Positions 41,066 to 49,575 of a stretch of DNA of 51,766 nt are shown piece by piece (position 1 is the first letter of the stretch; every line of letters starts with the position of its first letter). The stretch comes from a virus, in the IMG/VR virus record IMGVR_UViG_3300042866_000819, positions 1 through 51,766 of that record. One strand, 5' to 3'. The position numbers and the translations under genes were made by a program. Below the pieces are notes generated by a model. That model saw only the letters and a list, made by a program, of their open reading frames with translations. It had not been told where the DNA came from and ran no database searches.

Positions 41066-41704
41066 TTATGTACCTTTCACGAATGCTTGTCGATCCAGTA
41101 TGCGCTGGACATCTTCTGTTTTCAGGCTTTCGATTACCTCGTTATACATGCTTTGCCATACTGGAATACGGTCATCATTCTTCAGAAACGGGATGGCTTG
41201 AAGTAGCGTTCCATAAAGCAATGCTTGTGGTGCGTTGATCGTAAACCAATTGGCCTGTGCATCTGATGATAATGGCTCCACCCTTTCATAATAAGTTACT
41301 TCAAACTCCAAATCGGAAGCAGGAGTTGGGGCGACTAGCCAACGGTAGAAATTATAATCGCTATAGTATTTTGGAGTTCCTGTTACTGCTGGATCGGGTG
41401 CGTATGCGCGGAGGACTTCATATTTACGCAATAGAACAGGATTGATCTTTCCTGTCGAGTCCGTGCAACTCATGGATACAGTTTTTTTCCATCTTGAAGG
41501 TTTTACTAGAACAGGATCAGAGGTAGTGAAATTGCCAGTAGCGACAACCAAGCTGCCAAGAAATTTTATGTTAGTGGCTATAACCTGCTCTGCCAACATA
41601 ATCAACCGTGGTATCTGATTTATAGTATCAGCGTCAGACCTCTCTAAATACAGGGTGACGTCACTCACCAAACTGTCATACGTCATTACTGCCGCTGCTA
41701 CCAT
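41066..41704 (-). CDS. Head-tail adaptor protein
   Basis: The 212-residue protein matches the podovirus adaptor pattern: IPRLIMLAEQVIATNIKFLG (about 30-49), VKPSRWKKTVSM, then a segment with NAPQALLYGTLLQAIPFLKN. Adaptors of this class bind under the portal and receive the tail. It precedes the gp10-like gene in transcription order, as in P22-like tails. No ribosome site oddity. Confidence 0.65.
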   Translation of the reverse strand: MVAAAVMTYDSLVSDVTLYLERSDADTINQIPRLIMLAEQVIATNIKFLGSLVVATGNFTTSDPVLVKPSRWKKTVSMSCTDSTGKINPVLLRKYEVLRAYAPDPAVTGTPKYYSDYNFYRWLVAPTPASDLEFEVTYYERVEPLSSDAQANWFTINAPQALLYGTLLQAIPFLKNDDRIPVWQSMYNEVIESLKTEDVQRILDRQAFVKGT

Positions 41705-41735
41705 ATAATCCCCTCAATACATTTATTTAGCATAG

Positions 41736-42206
41736 TTATTTCTCTGGTTTGAGTATGCTGACTATTCCGTTGTTATTGGCAGCACATTTTTTATACTGAT
41801 CTTGGGCTCTGGCAATCCAGTTAACGATGTCGGTATCGGAGGCAACTCCGCCGGTACTTTCTTCAGTAGGGTCGCGGGGACGTGGGGACAAACCAAAGAC
41901 CTTAGTGGGTTTGTTGAGCAGCCTGACAGCATCAGCAGACAGGCAAGGCTTATTGGTAGTGATTTTGGAAACATTGATTAGTACCTCCGTTAATGCCTCA
42001 GCAGATGAGCGCTCTAGTTCTTGCACCTCGGCAGCTTTCTTGTTGCCGTATTCAACTGCTACTTTATACTCCTCAGCGGCTTTAGCTGCTACTTTAGCAT
42101 TCTCTACTTTCACCTCATCGTCACGCGCTCCACGACCTTGAAAGTAAGCAGTGGTATGCGAGCCGACAAGGAAGAGTACCACTGCAAGCAGCACGTAGGG
42201 ATTCAT
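41736..42206 (-). CDS. i-spanin (Rz-like inner-membrane spanin)
   Basis: The 156-residue protein has an N-terminal membrane anchor (PYVLLAVVLFLVGSHTTAYF, about 3-22) and a periplasmic coiled coil (about 28-75, KVAAKAAEEYKVAVEYGNKK). It follows holin and endolysin genes and contains the o-spanin in another frame. Spanins fuse inner and outer membranes in the last step of lysis of Gram-negative hosts. Confidence 0.85.
   Translation of the reverse strand: MNPYVLLAVVLFLVGSHTTAYFQGRGARDDEVKVENAKVAAKAAEEYKVAVEYGNKKAAEVQELERSSAEALTEVLINVSKITTNKPCLSADAVRLLNKPTKVFGLSPRPRDPTEESTGGVASDTDIVNWIARAQDQYKKCAANNNGIVSILKPEK
41762..41974 (-). CDS. o-spanin (Rz1-like outer-membrane lipoprotein), nested
   Basis: The 70-residue protein lies wholly inside the i-spanin gene in another frame. 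It has a lipoprotein signal MFPKSLPISLACLLMLSGC with the lipobox LSGC at 16-19, then a Pro-rich short mature part (PAELPPIPTSLTGLPEPK). GGAGGTACTAATCA is an excellent ribosome site before its ATG (41972-41974). This nested arrangement is the lambda Rz/Rz1 pattern. Confidence 0.88.
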   Translation of the reverse strand: MFPKSLPISLACLLMLSGCSTNPLRSLVCPHVPATLLKKVPAELPPIPTSLTGLPEPKISIKNVLPITTE

Positions 42207-42427
42207 TCTTGATTTACCTTATCATGTATTGATTCAGTAGTCTTGCTTCTAAAGTAGGCTATCAACATTGCAATTATGATACCTATTCCAGCGAACATCT
42301 CCGGTGTCATTTTATGGATGAACGCTGGAATGGCAAGCTGCGCCGCGCTTAAACCAGCGATTAAAGTGGCAAACAGATTTGTCTTTGATCTAATCAACAT
42401 CAACCACCGACGTTTAATAGCTTTCAT
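42203..42427 (-). CDS. Probable holin
   Basis: The 74-residue protein has two hydrophobic segments (LFATLIAGLSAAQLAIPAFI and AGIGIIIAMLIAYF) between charged ends, typical of class II holins that make holes in the inner membrane. I take the ATG at 42425-42427 because AAAGAGAAATAAA precedes it, rather than a longer GTG frame. It lies between endolysin and spanins. Confidence 0.75.
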   Translation of the reverse strand: MKAIKRRWLMLIRSKTNLFATLIAGLSAAQLAIPAFIHKMTPEMFAGIGIIIAMLIAYFRSKTTESIHDKVNQE

Positions 42428-42505
42428 TTTATTTCTCTTTCGGAAAAGTGCGAAACCAAACTTTGAGTGCAATGAGCCAGCCTTTAACACGTTCTATAAA
42501 ATTAT

Positions 42506-42922
42506 TCACGCGATCATTTCTCCATTAAAAAGTTGCGCGATCTTCAGCCCATCAGTAAATTGGCAGTGTGCCATTTCGCGATTATGCTCCCATCGTCCCG
42601 CCCACTCCAATCCAACGTCCTCAGCAATCTGCCCGCACTTCTTCCACAAGGCGGTATTGTTCCAGTCGATCTTTCCGTTCTGGATAGGCGCGAAGTCGAA
42701 AGCCAAACGGTAGTTATGGTATGACCATCCGCCATGAGCGTTTGTTACAATAGCACCAGCGGTTGCCCTGCCCTGTGCGTACAGCGCGTCTTGCGATTCC
42801 TTGTCGCGGTAGGTGGAAGTGATGATGACATCAATACCGTCGACCATGCACTCAGCAATGAATTTCTTACACAACTCCTGCACCTTGGGGTGAAGGTCAG
42901 CGATCTGTCTACTGTTAATCAT
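42506..42922 (-). CDS. Endolysin, L-alanyl-D-glutamate peptidase (M15C-like)
   Basis: The 138-residue peptidase has the zinc ligands His69 and Asp76 in SYHNYRLAFDF and His119 in EMAHCQF, with ITSTYRDKESQDALYAQGRA preceding them. This is the VanY/T5-endolysin type, which cuts the peptide stem of murein. It has no signal peptide, so it should need the holin next door. Its start overlaps the upstream gene by 4 bp. Confidence 0.88.
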   Translation of the reverse strand: MINSRQIADLHPKVQELCKKFIAECMVDGIDVIITSTYRDKESQDALYAQGRATAGAIVTNAHGGWSYHNYRLAFDFAPIQNGKIDWNNTALWKKCGQIAEDVGLEWAGRWEHNREMAHCQFTDGLKIAQLFNGEMIA

Positions 42923-43233
42923 TGCCTGTCACCATTCCCACGCTCGAGGAGCCGCGTCACCTTCGCATCAATCTCACGAACGGTTGTTCTTAACTCGGCG
43001 GTTTCGCGCACTCGTTCAGCTTTCAAGTTGGCAATCTCGGCGGTGTTGGTGGCGATAATGGTTTTAACTTCTGTTGCCCAACTGAACATAGAAACTATCA
43101 GACCTATAGTAGCTATAATATGTGTGATATTAAATGCGGCACTAACTGAGAATTTATTGTCGCTCCTCCGCCTGTTGTGCTGGTCTGGCCGCCTGTCCCG
43201 GTAGCTATCATCATCTCCAACATTATCACTCAT
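42919..43233 (-). CDS. Single-pass membrane protein with coiled coil
   Basis: The 104-residue protein has a charged N-terminus (DDSYRDRRPDQHNRRRSD), one membrane segment (about 34-52, ITHIIATIGLIVSMFSWATE) and a C-terminal coiled coil (AEIANLKAERVRETAELRTT). It comes right before the endolysin, so it may be a second holin, a holin regulator or an antiholin. That role is inferred from place. Confidence 0.6.
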   Translation of the reverse strand: MSDNVGDDDSYRDRRPDQHNRRRSDNKFSVSAAFNITHIIATIGLIVSMFSWATEVKTIIATNTAEIANLKAERVRETAELRTTVREIDAKVTRLLERGNGDRQ

Positions 43234-43268
43234 CTCAGACTTCCTTGTTTATTGTTGTGAAATCGTTT

Positions 43269-43604
43269 CTACGCAAGAATCTCAGCCGCACGTCCTGCGC
43301 CTATCAATCCAGCCGATTCAAGCGCGTTAATCCCCGCAATGGTTTGGTCATGGGTAACATTGACATCTTTTGCGGAAGCCAGATCTTCAATCCATACCTG
43401 TATCGCTACAACAGACTTTGCCGCCGTGTAAATTGCAATTTTTTCAGCTTGAGTAAATCTATTGCGGAAGTCTAAAACAGATATTGGCTGTTTGATTTCA
43501 GGCGCGGGTTCATCATCTTCTTGCAATACCGCGTCTGGATGATGCGCTGCGATAAAATCAGCGTCAGCTAGTATTACATTCCCATCTTTTAGTTTATAGC
43601 GCAT
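43269..43604 (-). CDS. Tail-fibre-associated protein (possible assembly chaperone)
   Basis: The 111-residue protein has QPISVLDFRNRFTQAEKIAI, VIQ-type helices (AIQVWIEDLASAKDVNV) and GRAAEIL, a pattern of small proteins encoded after phage tail-fibre genes. Many such proteins are thought to help fibre folding or cap the tip; that is inference. Its ATG directly abuts the glycine-rich adhesin's end. Confidence 0.55.
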   Translation of the reverse strand: MRYKLKDGNVILADADFIAAHHPDAVLQEDDEPAPEIKQPISVLDFRNRFTQAEKIAIYTAAKSVVAIQVWIEDLASAKDVNVTHDQTIAGINALESAGLIGAGRAAEILA

Positions 43605-44614
43605 TAGCCTATCCTTTCGATTACGACAAGACCTTTACCGCCAGGCCCACTCACACCGGTGCCTGTTGCGGTGTTACAGCCACCACCAGACCCGCCACCC
43701 AGTGATGGAGTCCCGCTTTTACCACCCGCTGCCGTTGCACATACGCCACCACTACCACCGAGAACCCCAACTATAACAGCGTTGCCAATCGTTGTATTTG
43801 AGCCAGCCGTTCCGCATCCACTACCACTTTCGTTACTTCCGCCACCGCTACCGCCAGACATAGCCCTGAATGGGTCGTATATAGAATCAAATCCGAATTC
43901 CATTCCTCCCGCAGCCTGTGTTGCAAGAGATCGCCTGATACCGTCAGCACTTGCCGTTGATCGTCCGATGTTACTCTTACAAGCCCCGCCAGCGCTTGTT
44001 GCAGTTGCTCCGCTTAGTGCATCTCCGGCAGTTCCAGCACCGCCGCCACCGGAAGCACTTGTTGTTGCAGTGCTGGTATTTGCGCCACCAGCACCACCTG
44101 TTCCGAATGGAGACCCCGCACCGCCGCCACCTGCTGCTGTACCCTTACCCGTTGTGCATAAGGCGCTACCCCCGGCTCCGCCTGAGTTGTTAAGCAGCGT
44201 GCCGCCAGAGCATGTACCCCCCGCGCCACCCGCTGCTGTTGCCCCGTTGGTTGTAGAAATCGCACCCCCGGAGCCGCCAATAGCAGTGATCGTGGTCATC
44301 CCTGTGCCGCTTAATGAAGATGTGCCACCTACGTTACCCGCTGCATTCGTCACGCTAGCACCACCAGCACCAACAGTAACAGTTAATACAGTCGCAGCGG
44401 GAAGGTAAACTTCTGTTTCTCCAAAGCCGCCGCCGCCCCCACCGCTTGCTGCATTTGTAGTGCTGTTAGTATTACCGCCCCCGCTACCACCAGCACCAAG
44501 TACAGATAGCCGATACACCCCGCTTACTGGTATCGTGTAAGTAGTCGATGAAGGAAAGAATATCGCTGGGCTTCTTACGCCAGCACCACCAATGAATTGA
44601 CTTAGATTGCTCAT
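43604..44614 (-). CDS. Glycine-rich tail adhesin
   Basis: The 336-residue protein is about one third glycine in runs such as GGGGGGFGETEVYLP, GGAGGTCSGGTLLNNSGGAG and SGGGSNESGSGCGTAGSNT, with a starting beta-strand part (YTIPVSGVYRLSVLGAGGSG). This matches glycine-rich-domain and T4-like gp38 adhesins, where poly-glycine II helices form a receptor-binding tip. The ATG (44612-44614) overlaps the fibre gene's stop by 4 bp. The fibre, adhesin and assembly-protein order suggests a receptor-binding module. Confidence 0.65.
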   Translation of the reverse strand: MSNLSQFIGGAGVRSPAIFFPSSTTYTIPVSGVYRLSVLGAGGSGGGNTNSTTNAASGGGGGGFGETEVYLPAATVLTVTVGAGGASVTNAAGNVGGTSSLSGTGMTTITAIGGSGGAISTTNGATAAGGAGGTCSGGTLLNNSGGAGGSALCTTGKGTAAGGGGAGSPFGTGGAGGANTSTATTSASGGGGAGTAGDALSGATATSAGGACKSNIGRSTASADGIRRSLATQAAGGMEFGFDSIYDPFRAMSGGSGGGSNESGSGCGTAGSNTTIGNAVIVGVLGGSGGVCATAAGGKSGTPSLGGGSGGGCNTATGTGVSGPGGKGLVVIERIG

Positions 44615-45768
44615 GTTAATTTCCACCCCACTGTACTGTCGATATAAGTTAATGTGATACTGATATTGTTCGTGCTGATTACCATATCCTCAGATAAGCT
44701 CATTATTTTTGATGAGTTACGGCCTATGGTTAAGTTATTTGTTGCGAATGTCCCTGCGTAATCTGCAATATTTACTACGTGATTAGCCGATGGAGTTGCT
44801 GGTAATGTGATCGTGAACGCCGCGCTTGTGGTATCGGCCATCAAGTAATCGCCAGTAACTGCGGTATAGGTTGTGGTTTTGATTACCCATGCTGCGCTAC
44901 CAATATCGCTAGTCATCGCCACCGTCCCATCTTTATCGGGTAGCGTCCACGTTCTTGCGGCAGTTGTAGCGTTGGTAAAGAAGTTGGTAAATGTGTTGGC
45001 TGCGTTTTTCAGGTTGAGCTTAAACAGAGTAAGCCCTGCGTAACCTCCGGTTGCGTCCTTGTTGGCTGATGTTTCTCTCGTGGCATCGTTCCCATTCAGC
45101 TTCTGTATTGCTTGCAGGATCGTGTCAGTCGCTGCAACCGTTCCCGCGCCTGATGTGTAGCCGGTGAGTACCTTTGCGATTACTGCCGCATTGGTGAGGG
45201 TTGTTGCATTGCCAACTGACGTTACATCGCCTGTCAGGTTGGCATTAGTAGTTACCGTGGCGGCATTGCCAGTGATATTTGTCTGGTCGCCAGTATTTGT
45301 TCCAGTAGCAGTACCGCCTCCCGTGGCTACATCGCCATCGCTAATCGCCGTATTTAACTGCGCTACCGTGAAGCTCCCAAGAACCGCCGCATTGCCCGTG
45401 GAAGTGACATGACCTGTTAGATTAGCGTTGGTCGTGACGGTCGCAGCGTTACCACCAATACTTAATCCAGCCGCGGTTCCTGTGATGTTCGTTCCTACTA
45501 GCGCAGTCGGAGTGCCTAGTGCAGGGGTGACTAAAGTTGGGCTAGTGGATAATACTGTGCTGCCTGTGCCAGTGCTTGTTGCGACTCCTGTCCCGCCCCT
45601 TACAACAGGCAGTATCCCGCTGACAATGGCCGAAGCGTCAAAAGTCAGTCCAGCCCCAAACAAATCTACTGTGGCTTGTTTTGCTTGCCCATCCTGAAAC
45701 GCCAATACAACATCAGTTGCTGCTATTGAGGTAGCTGCTGGCAAATCAGTGATTCTTTTTTGTGCCAT
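44611..45768 (-). CDS. Tail fibre protein
   Basis: The 385-residue protein has repeated short beta motifs of tail fibres: ILPVVRGGTGVATSTGTGST, TPALGTPTALVGTNITGTAA, and two copies of GNAATVTTNANLTG followed by VTS.GNA. The C-terminal part has RTWTLPDKDGTVA and a knob-like end with NIADYAGTFATNNLTIGRNS. It probably forms a trimeric fibre. The following glycine-rich gene overlaps it and could form its tip. Confidence 0.75.
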   Translation of the reverse strand: MAQKRITDLPAATSIAATDVVLAFQDGQAKQATVDLFGAGLTFDASAIVSGILPVVRGGTGVATSTGTGSTVLSTSPTLVTPALGTPTALVGTNITGTAAGLSIGGNAATVTTNANLTGHVTSTGNAAVLGSFTVAQLNTAISDGDVATGGGTATGTNTGDQTNITGNAATVTTNANLTGDVTSVGNATTLTNAAVIAKVLTGYTSGAGTVAATDTILQAIQKLNGNDATRETSANKDATGGYAGLTLFKLNLKNAANTFTNFFTNATTAARTWTLPDKDGTVAMTSDIGSAAWVIKTTTYTAVTGDYLMADTTSAAFTITLPATPSANHVVNIADYAGTFATNNLTIGRNSSKIMSLSEDMVISTNNISITLTYIDSTVGWKLT

Positions 45769-45769
45769 C

Positions 45770-46102
45770 CTATATCTCCAGTGAATCCATATTGCCGTTT
45801 GTTGTAGGGTCGTCGGTATTTTCTACCGCTATTTCAAACGTACCGTAATCTCCAGTTGCTAATGTATTTCCAGTTTCGGCTATATCAACGTCAGGCCGTG
45901 GGAAGTTCAACGCAATTTTCTCAGGTTGCCTTGCTGGCAATCTCCAAGGGTCTTTCCTGTCCCTGCATCCTTTGTCGCACACTCGCAAGCCGGGGATATT
46001 TGGGTCTGATCCCATCGAAGCTAATGGCCGCTTCATCCTACACCTATCGCAAATTGCAATCGCTAAGGTTGACATGCCACGAGTGTTTAAGAACATGGGC
46101 AT
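45770..46102 (-). CDS. Zinc-ribbon protein in the tail module
   Basis: The 110-residue protein has CDRCRMKRPLASM followed by GLRVCDKGC (two CxxC/CxxxC-like pairs, about 19-22 and 42-46) and DRKDPWRLPARQPE, similar to the small 'CDRC...GL.VC..C.D...P' proteins found in P22-like tail regions. Its ATG overlaps the preceding stop as TAATG. Its role is unknown; Pro/Asp-rich C-terminus. Confidence 0.6.
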   Translation of the reverse strand: MPMFLNTRGMSTLAIAICDRCRMKRPLASMGSDPNIPGLRVCDKGCRDRKDPWRLPARQPEKIALNFPRPDVDIAETGNTLATGDYGTFEIAVENTDDPTTNGNMDSLEI

Positions 46103-47154
46103 TATCGGCTGTACCCTGAAATATTCGGGCTAAAGAAAATCGGAGAGTTATCCCGCTCCTCGTCTTCCGCTTGAGCAAGGTACTTATCCGCTTGTCCGTC
46201 CAAGTATACGATCTTTTCCATCGGCACGTCTGGCAGCTCCAGCGACATTCTGTGCGCAAGGATGAACAGGATTGCTTCATACCAGCGTTGCGGTATTTCA
46301 AGCGAACCGTTCAGGTCGCCCACATCCATGATGTACCGTGAGCAGTAAACCACTATTTGTGTGAAGTCTTCACTCGGCACAGGCCAGACGTTCATCGTCG
46401 GCTGTGGGATTGTCCGATCAAACCAATATTGCAACGGCTGATTGGATGTGAAGTTCTTATTGGGAAGGTTGGTATAGTCATCCCTATTAAGTCTTGCCAT
46501 TGGAATTTCAATAGGATTACTGCCAACCACAAATTCGCGGACTATTAAAGTCCCGCCTGCTGTCTCGCGCATTCTGTAGTACATCACTGCATGGCCGGGA
46601 TCGATGTCATACCAAAGCCATGTGTTATCAACCCATGTTGTAATTCCAGGAGCGTATAGCGTGCTCCATGTAGTGCCATCGGTTGAGTATTCTATTACTA
46701 TTGTGAACGAGCCGCTTACGCCGGGAAGAATGCCGAACTTTGATGCGTACACCTCATCCGAAAATGTTACCGCGATGTTCCCGTTGATTGCTGACTGCGT
46801 GCACGAAGTATCAACATCACCATCAAACGCATTAGCAGCAGTGCCCGTAGACGCGCTGTAAACGCCCGTGTTGCGTGTTACGCGCCTGTACAGGGCGTTG
46901 AGTACGTCAATAGAGCCAACGGGCAGTGTATATAGTCCCTTGTTCGCTCTCGTGCCGACAATTGACTTCTGTATAGCCCAGTAACTAATGCCGCGATTAC
47001 CCAAGCTCGACAGCGCGAAGTACAGACTCTCCCGCGCTGACTGTATTTGTTCAACAGTCAGCTCCTCAGAGAAATTGCCGCACCTCCTCGCGCCATGCTC
47101 GATTAACTGCATGACATCAATGACTGTCTGGCTAATTGTTCCCGATGTTGTCAT
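46102..47154 (-). CDS. Adaptor/tail protein with an inserted discoidin-like domain
   Basis: The 350-residue protein has flanks typical of adaptor-type podovirus proteins (N: SARESLYFALSSLGNRGISY; C: MARLNRDDYTNLPNKNFTSN, PTMNVWPVPSEDFTQIVVYC, ILAHRMSLELPDVPMEKI). Between them, residues about 95-205 look like an F5/8-type C (galactose-binding-like) domain: GTAANAFDGDVDTSCTQSAI, YASKFGILPG, FTIVIEYSTDGTTW. Such insertions often add carbohydrate binding. The fold call is by pattern. It is the first of two adaptor-like genes in this unit. Confidence 0.6.
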   Translation of the reverse strand: MTTSGTISQTVIDVMQLIEHGARRCGNFSEELTVEQIQSARESLYFALSSLGNRGISYWAIQKSIVGTRANKGLYTLPVGSIDVLNALYRRVTRNTGVYSASTGTAANAFDGDVDTSCTQSAINGNIAVTFSDEVYASKFGILPGVSGSFTIVIEYSTDGTTWSTLYAPGITTWVDNTWLWYDIDPGHAVMYYRMRETAGGTLIVREFVVGSNPIEIPMARLNRDDYTNLPNKNFTSNQPLQYWFDRTIPQPTMNVWPVPSEDFTQIVVYCSRYIMDVGDLNGSLEIPQRWYEAILFILAHRMSLELPDVPMEKIVYLDGQADKYLAQAEDEERDNSPIFFSPNISGYSR

Positions 47155-47166
47155 TACAGCCTTTCG

Positions 47167-47805
47167 TTATTTAACTTGCCCGAAGTCCATTTTTATTTCG
47201 TGTACCATTAGCTCGTGCGCTTGCCCAATGTTCCGGTAGAACTTAAGCGACTGTGATGCAGGGTCGTATCTCATGCCGAAATACGCTGTATCAGTTTGCC
47301 CAAAAGCCCAGCTTGAGTTGGGTATCATCAATCCATACCTAAACGCCTCAGGGTTTTGAATCTGTATCCCCGTTAGCCCTCTAGCAGTGGCATGAGGCTG
47401 CATGTTAATTCCGATGGTGTCTGTGCCAACTTGCGTCTGTGGAAACTCAATATTCAGGCAAATTGATGTGCCGCCCGGTACTGTGTCGTAAACATCGCAA
47501 TGTATACCTGCTGCCCAAAATGCACCATTTTTAACGGCTGTGCCATGTACCCCAACAATATCGTGTACACCCCATGAGCCGACGTTACCATTGCCTCTAG
47601 CTATGCCGTACATGCTGAAATTTGCGCCTGCTGACCCGCTGCTAAAATCCATCGAAGTATCAGACTTGATACCTGTATGCAATCCATTGGCAGCCGAGAA
47701 ATTACCTGTAATCTTGTATTGATCTTGACTGACTGAGTTTTCTGCATTTACCTGAAAACTCAGCAGCATCAATCCAATTAACGGTAGCTTCATGGTGGCT
47801 TTCAT
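47167..47805 (-). CDS. Signal-peptide-bearing protein in the structural operon
   Basis: The 212-residue protein begins MKATMKLPLIGLMLLSFQVN with a clear Sec signal (short basic n-region, hydrophobic core, VNA|EN cleavage near residue 21). The mature part is beta-rich with Gly/Asn and looks like a phage surface domain (MDFSSGSAGANFSMYGIARG, YFGMRYDPASQSLKFYRNIG). Virion parts normally lack export signals, so this protein may act in the host envelope or periplasm. No Shine-Dalgarno is obvious at the first ATG. Confidence 0.65.
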   Translation of the reverse strand: MKATMKLPLIGLMLLSFQVNAENSVSQDQYKITGNFSAANGLHTGIKSDTSMDFSSGSAGANFSMYGIARGNGNVGSWGVHDIVGVHGTAVKNGAFWAAGIHCDVYDTVPGGTSICLNIEFPQTQVGTDTIGINMQPHATARGLTGIQIQNPEAFRYGLMIPNSSWAFGQTDTAYFGMRYDPASQSLKFYRNIGQAHELMVHEIKMDFGQVK

Positions 47806-47816
47806 TATGGATTACG

Positions 47817-49565
47817 TCACATAGTGTGGTAGATGTTATCGCTATAATCCCCACGCGCCTGCCTCTCCGCTATTGCCTTTCTTTCTTCAGCCATTTGCCG
47901 CTGAAATTCAGCGTCCGACATGCTGGGGGCAGATGGACCAAATTTTGATATTACATCTTTTAAATTAGGCAGTGCTCCTCCGCCGAACAACGATCTGTAA
48001 TCTACTCCGCCATTTTGCTGCGGCCTTACCCATCCCGGCGCAGTGCCGGGGTCGTCATCTCTTTCTCCGGTAAGGAACTGCCGTGAACCCGGATATGCGC
48101 CGTATGACCCAGTTTCTGGATCAAGATATTTCATTTCCGTTGTCCCGGCTCGCCCCGGGATGTTACTGCCCCCAGTGAGTACTTTGGGCATTCCCGCGAA
48201 TCTTCCGGTTTGCTGTAATTCATTTTGCTGTGACGGTCTTTCAAACTTCGTCCCGCCGCCTTGTTGTGGATACCCAAGCCTGTTTCCGATTACCTGTGCG
48301 CGTTGCGGTAAATATTTGTTTTGACCACCTAGATTATTTTGATTCAGGAAGCCCAATGGATTCCCTCCCATATTTTGGAAAGGATTCCCTCCCATATTTT
48401 GGAAAGGAAGCCCTCCCATATTTTGGAAAGGAAGCCCTCCACTTTGGATCGGTGGCGACGTTACGGAGCCTACACCTTGTCCGTTGCCTGTTGATGGTGC
48501 TGGATTGATACCATACCTGTCTCTCGCCTGATCTTCGAAGGTGTATGCACCGCCTGACCCAGTTCCTGCGCCTTGACCGCTACCTGTTGATGGTGGCGTT
48601 ACGGCTGGCGCTGCCTTATACAGCTTGGATGTTGTTGGGAGTGCGGCTTGTGCTTGCTGCAAAGCCTGTGTTTGCGCCGCCTTAGAACCGCCAACGTAAA
48701 CCGCCTGCCCGGATGGGTCATACGCTTGCGGATTTCCCGCTGCTGGATTAGCTCTCAATCCGATTCTTCGTGCAACTTCTTCCTGTGGCGTAAGCGTCCC
48801 GGCGGAAGGCACTGCCGCGCTGTGATACGCCATTTGTGTCGATGGCGACGATTCCATAGCAGGGGCGGATGCGCTAGGAGGCAATGCCCTAGTAGCCGCC
48901 CTGTTAGCCCAGTAATCCGATCCGGGAACTATCCCACCTTCGGCCATCTTTTTGACCTTGCCGCCACATTTCAGACCTTTGTGGCCTTTGGATGCTGGCA
49001 GTTTTTCATGGGACTTCAATTCCTTGCTGATAGCCGCAATCTTTTTAGTTTCTGCCCTTTCGTCTTTGGCAGATTCTTTGACCGCCCCGCCTTTGGCAAA
49101 CTTCAATTCGCCACCCGCCTTATTGTATGCGTCTTCCATGAGTTTTAATTCACGGGCTTCATCCCGCGCTTTTCTCATTTCTTCCTGTACTTTAGGCGAA
49201 GGTGTACTATCATCGGCTGGCTTGGCTTTAACAGGTTCTACTTTCTTCACCTTGACGATGGGAACTATCCCACCTTCCGCCATCTTGCCGCCTTTCTTAG
49301 CTGCAAGAGGAATCTCAACAGATACTTTAGGTTTGAGCTTCATCGCTGCCCTGCGGTCCTTAGCTGAAGGCTTGCCGGGAGCAACAGAACCACCGACTGG
49401 TTTGCCAACTGCATCGATGATGCTAATTGCCCCACCCACTGCCTTCTTGGTAGCCTTGAAGCCTTGATCTTCCTCTGCTCTGGCTTTGCCTACATAGCCA
49501 CCATCCTTCATGCGAGGAACCGAGCAACCGCACCCCATTTTCTGCAACTTGCCGAATCCTTCCAT
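47817..49565 (-). CDS. Large low-complexity structural protein with GGxV tags
   Basis: The 582-residue protein has a basic N-terminal half with repeated Lys-rich segments and tags (MKDGGYVG, GKMAEGGIVPIVKV, KCGGKVKKMAEGGIVP), a Pro/Gly/Gln-rich centre including three PFQNMGG units, and a short helical end (MSDAEFQRQMAEERKAIAER). It is probably disordered over much of its length and may be an internal core or scaffold-like component. It is the third structural gene after the capsid. Confidence 0.55.
   Translation of the reverse strand: MEGFGKLQKMGCGCSVPRMKDGGYVGKARAEEDQGFKATKKAVGGAISIIDAVGKPVGGSVAPGKPSAKDRRAAMKLKPKVSVEIPLAAKKGGKMAEGGIVPIVKVKKVEPVKAKPADDSTPSPKVQEEMRKARDEARELKLMEDAYNKAGGELKFAKGGAVKESAKDERAETKKIAAISKELKSHEKLPASKGHKGLKCGGKVKKMAEGGIVPGSDYWANRAATRALPPSASAPAMESSPSTQMAYHSAAVPSAGTLTPQEEVARRIGLRANPAAGNPQAYDPSGQAVYVGGSKAAQTQALQQAQAALPTTSKLYKAAPAVTPPSTGSGQGAGTGSGGAYTFEDQARDRYGINPAPSTGNGQGVGSVTSPPIQSGGLPFQNMGGLPFQNMGGNPFQNMGGNPLGFLNQNNLGGQNKYLPQRAQVIGNRLGYPQQGGGTKFERPSQQNELQQTGRFAGMPKVLTGGSNIPGRAGTTEMKYLDPETGSYGAYPGSRQFLTGERDDDPGTAPGWVRPQQNGGVDYRSLFGGGALPNLKDVISKFGPSAPSMSDAEFQRQMAEERKAIAERQARGDYSDNIYHTM
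48361..48432 (-). repeat. Three 24-bp tandem repeats
   Basis: Units starting at 48361, 48385 and 48409 are nearly identical and encode PFQNMGG plus Leu or Asn. A partial fourth follows. The close identity of the units points to recent slippage within the low-complexity gene. Confidence 0.85.
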
Positions 49566-49575
49566 GATTCTCTCC

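Noticed and set aside
43659-44408. Proline-rich 249-codon frame on the plus strand
   Set aside because: It is the antisense shadow of the glycine-rich adhesin (Gly codons read as Pro).
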